Source of the DNA: Rickettsia typhi | GTDB lineage: Bacteria > Pseudomonadota > Alphaproteobacteria > Rickettsiales > Rickettsiaceae | NCBI GenBank assembly: GCA_945878545.1 | Contig: CAMCTQ010000084.1 | Span: 1-5,612, forward strand | Reading direction: 5' to 3' | Length of the DNA stretch: 5,612 bases | In this document: positions 4,606 through 5,612 of the stretch, piece after piece | Layout: each line of letters starts with the position of its first letter | How positions within the stretch are numbered: the first letter of the stretch is position 1 | Notes under the pieces: generated by a model | The model's database searches: none | Seen by the model: only the letters and a program-made list of their open reading frames with translations | What the model was told of the DNA's origin: nothing | Program-made: the position numbers and the translations under genes

Positions 4606-5201
4606 TGAGTTTTCATAATATTTTATTTCCATCTTGCTTAGAAATGTTTTTGAGTAGTAAATCTCTATTTACTACTTCGAGAATAATTTCATTATCTGGT
4701 AGAGAAATAAGGAGTCTCGATCATGAATATAATAGAGGGCAGTATTTATTAAAAGATTGTTTTTTGTCTGAAGAAGAATTTGCTATTTTTAATAATTTTT
4801 TTAAAGCAAGAAGAGGGAGTAGATTTGCTTTTTTGCTAAAAGATTTCGCTGATTTTGTTGTGCAAAAACAGATTATTGGAGTAGGCGATGGAAGGCAAAG
4901 AGAGTTTCAGCTTTACAAGGCCTATCATGATGAGAAATATCCGTATATCAGAAAGATTACTAGAACCAGTAAAGATAGTTTAAAAATCTATGTAGAAGAA
5001 AATGAAATTAGCAATTGGCAAGTTAGCAAGGATACAGGGGTAATTCTTTTAGAAAGCCCTCTTAAGCAATATGTAAACCTATTTGCTAGTTTTGAGTTTT
5101 ATATAACTGTTAGATTTTCTGAGGATAGTTTTGATTATAAGTTAAGATCCGATGGAGCGATAGAAATATTAAATGTTTCTTTATTAGAGGTAATAGAATG
5201 A
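4605..5201 (+). CDS. Distal tail protein, DUF2460 family (GTA g12-like)
   Basis: This 198-residue protein belongs to the DUF2460/TIGR02217 family found in GTAs and related siphophages, where it forms the distal tail ring joining tube to baseplate hub. The landmarks fit: an N-terminal FPSCLEMF, TTSRIISLSGREIRS (23-37) where the family has a T...V...SG.E.RN pattern, RRGSRFAFLLKDFADF (69-84) matching the signature RxGxxxGFRhKDWxD, IIGVGDGRQREFQLYK (90-105) matching hGxGDGxxxxFQLxK, and FEFYITVRFSEDSFDYKL near the C-terminus matching FxhxVRFDxDxh. The length is close to the usual 200-210. AAGGAG (4591-4596) is 8 bases before the ATG, which overlaps the previous stop. A perfect 10-bp inverted repeat lies in codons 17-24. 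DUF2460 is the strongest sign that the cluster is GTA-like rather than a generic prophage. Confidence 0.9.
   Translation: MSFHNILFPSCLEMFLSSKSLFTTSRIISLSGREIRSLDHEYNRGQYLLKDCFLSEEEFAIFNNFFKARRGSRFAFLLKDFADFVVQKQIIGVGDGRQREFQLYKAYHDEKYPYIRKITRTSKDSLKIYVEENEISNWQVSKDTGVILLESPLKQYVNLFASFEFYITVRFSEDSFDYKLRSDGAIEILNVSLLEVIE
4653..4676 (+). repeat. Perfect 10-bp inverted repeat with 4-base loop in the g12-like gene
   Basis: AGTAGTAAAT (4653-4662) pairs perfectly with ATTTACTACT (4667-4676) around CTCT. It lies about 48 bases after the start codon. It could form an mRNA hairpin affecting early elongation or stability, or be chance. It has no T-run after it, so it is not a terminator. Confidence 0.55.
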
Positions 5202-5612
5202 GAGCTGAGCATAATAATTTTTCCCAGCAGCATGAAAAATTATCAAATTCTAAAAAAGATGTTAGTTTTGCTTATATATATGAAATATATTTGTTTTCAG
5301 GGGAGGTGTTATACTTAAATTCTTCCAGTTCTGAGATTGTTATTAATGATAAAATATTTTTTCCATTTTCAGGGATAAATTTAGTGACAGGTGAATTTAA
5401 CGATTCCGCTGAAAATATAATTATCTTAGGTGGTATTTTTGATGCAAAGGCTGTTACCAAAGAGATGAATTTAGCTGGATGTCAGATAAAAATTTATTGT
5501 TATGTAGATGCTGTTTTAAACCCCTTAGTTACCTACTTTGTTACAGAATTTAGGAAAAACGATCTTGATTTTAGCTTAAAATGTGAGCCAGAAACTACAA
5601 AATACAATCAAT
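5198..5612 (+). CDS. Tail hub protein, DUF2163 family N-terminus (GTA g13-like), partial
   Basis: The frame opens at ATG 5198 and stays open for 138 codons to the right edge, so the protein is truncated by the window. In GTAs and related phages the DUF2163/TIGR02218 protein follows DUF2460 and forms the hub at the tail tip. The segment FAYIYEIYLFSGEVLYLNSSSSEIVINDKIFFPF, then NLVTGEFNDSAENIIILGGIF and an LAGCQIKIYCYV strand, fits the family's N-terminal order (R-x-DG-x-hxhTxxD ... G-x-x-Y ... hxxxxh...G). However, the usual acidic T-D-H-D motif is replaced by a serine-rich stretch (residues 42-45). AGAGG (5186-5190) is 7 bases before the ATG, which overlaps the previous stop (ATGA). The call leans on context; similarity in this N-terminal part is modest. 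Confidence 0.62.
   Translation, partial: MRAEHNNFSQQHEKLSNSKKDVSFAYIYEIYLFSGEVLYLNSSSSEIVINDKIFFPFSGINLVTGEFNDSAENIIILGGIFDAKAVTKEMNLAGCQIKIYCYVDAVLNPLVTYFVTEFRKNDLDFSLKCEPETTKYNQ

Noticed and set aside
5272..5460. 62-codon minus-strand open frame
   Set aside because: Antisense to the open-ended hub gene, which is supported by an ATGA overlap and a ribosome binding site.
1681..5612. A complete active prophage
   Set aside because: No integrase, repressor, replication, lysis, terminase or portal gene is visible, and the gene families and order match a GTA rather than a temperate phage; but the window is short.

Overview
The window is AT-rich, densely coding DNA. It most likely comes from an alphaproteobacterial endosymbiont of the Rickettsiales, probably a Rickettsiaceae member related to Rickettsia or Ca. 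Megaira. I infer this from base composition, a chromosomal Mnh/Mrp-type antiporter operon beside a gene-transfer-agent (GTA)-like head/tail cluster, and a 'tgtcatcccc...ggattcccgc...gggaatgaca' dispersed palindromic repeat. The genus cannot be fixed from this sequence alone.

Left part (1-1283, minus strand): a tightly overlapping operon read leftwards, mnhG, then a DUF4040 (MbhD/MbhE-like) membrane subunit, then mnhB, which runs off the left edge. These are membrane subunits of a multi-subunit cation/proton antiporter. No mnhE or mnhF lies upstream of mnhG in this window.

Middle (1284-1680): a divergent intergenic region of about 400 bases with no credible gene. It holds a compact palindromic element (two inverted REP-like hairpins, preceded by degenerate 19-bp tandem copies of one arm), possible promoters for both operons, and small inverted repeats in front of the rightward operon.

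Right part (1681-5612, plus strand): seven consecutive virion-morphogenesis genes in the order and families of the Rhodobacter-type GTA. They are prohead protease (g4), HK97-fold major capsid (g5), head-tail adaptor (g6), head-closure/stopper (g7), tail terminator (g8), then directly distal tail protein DUF2460 (g12) and hub protein DUF2163 (g13, cut by the right edge). Together they would build a capsid, its neck and the tail tip. The major tail tube protein, tail chaperone and tape measure (g9-g11), which sit between g8 and g12 in the reference GTA, are absent here, and the g8/g12 junction is a clean TAATG overlap. Portal and terminase are also not upstream; the protease is the first gene and faces away from the antiporter operon. 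Every frame is open, so the cluster does not look like a decaying prophage. No integrase, lysis or replication gene is visible.
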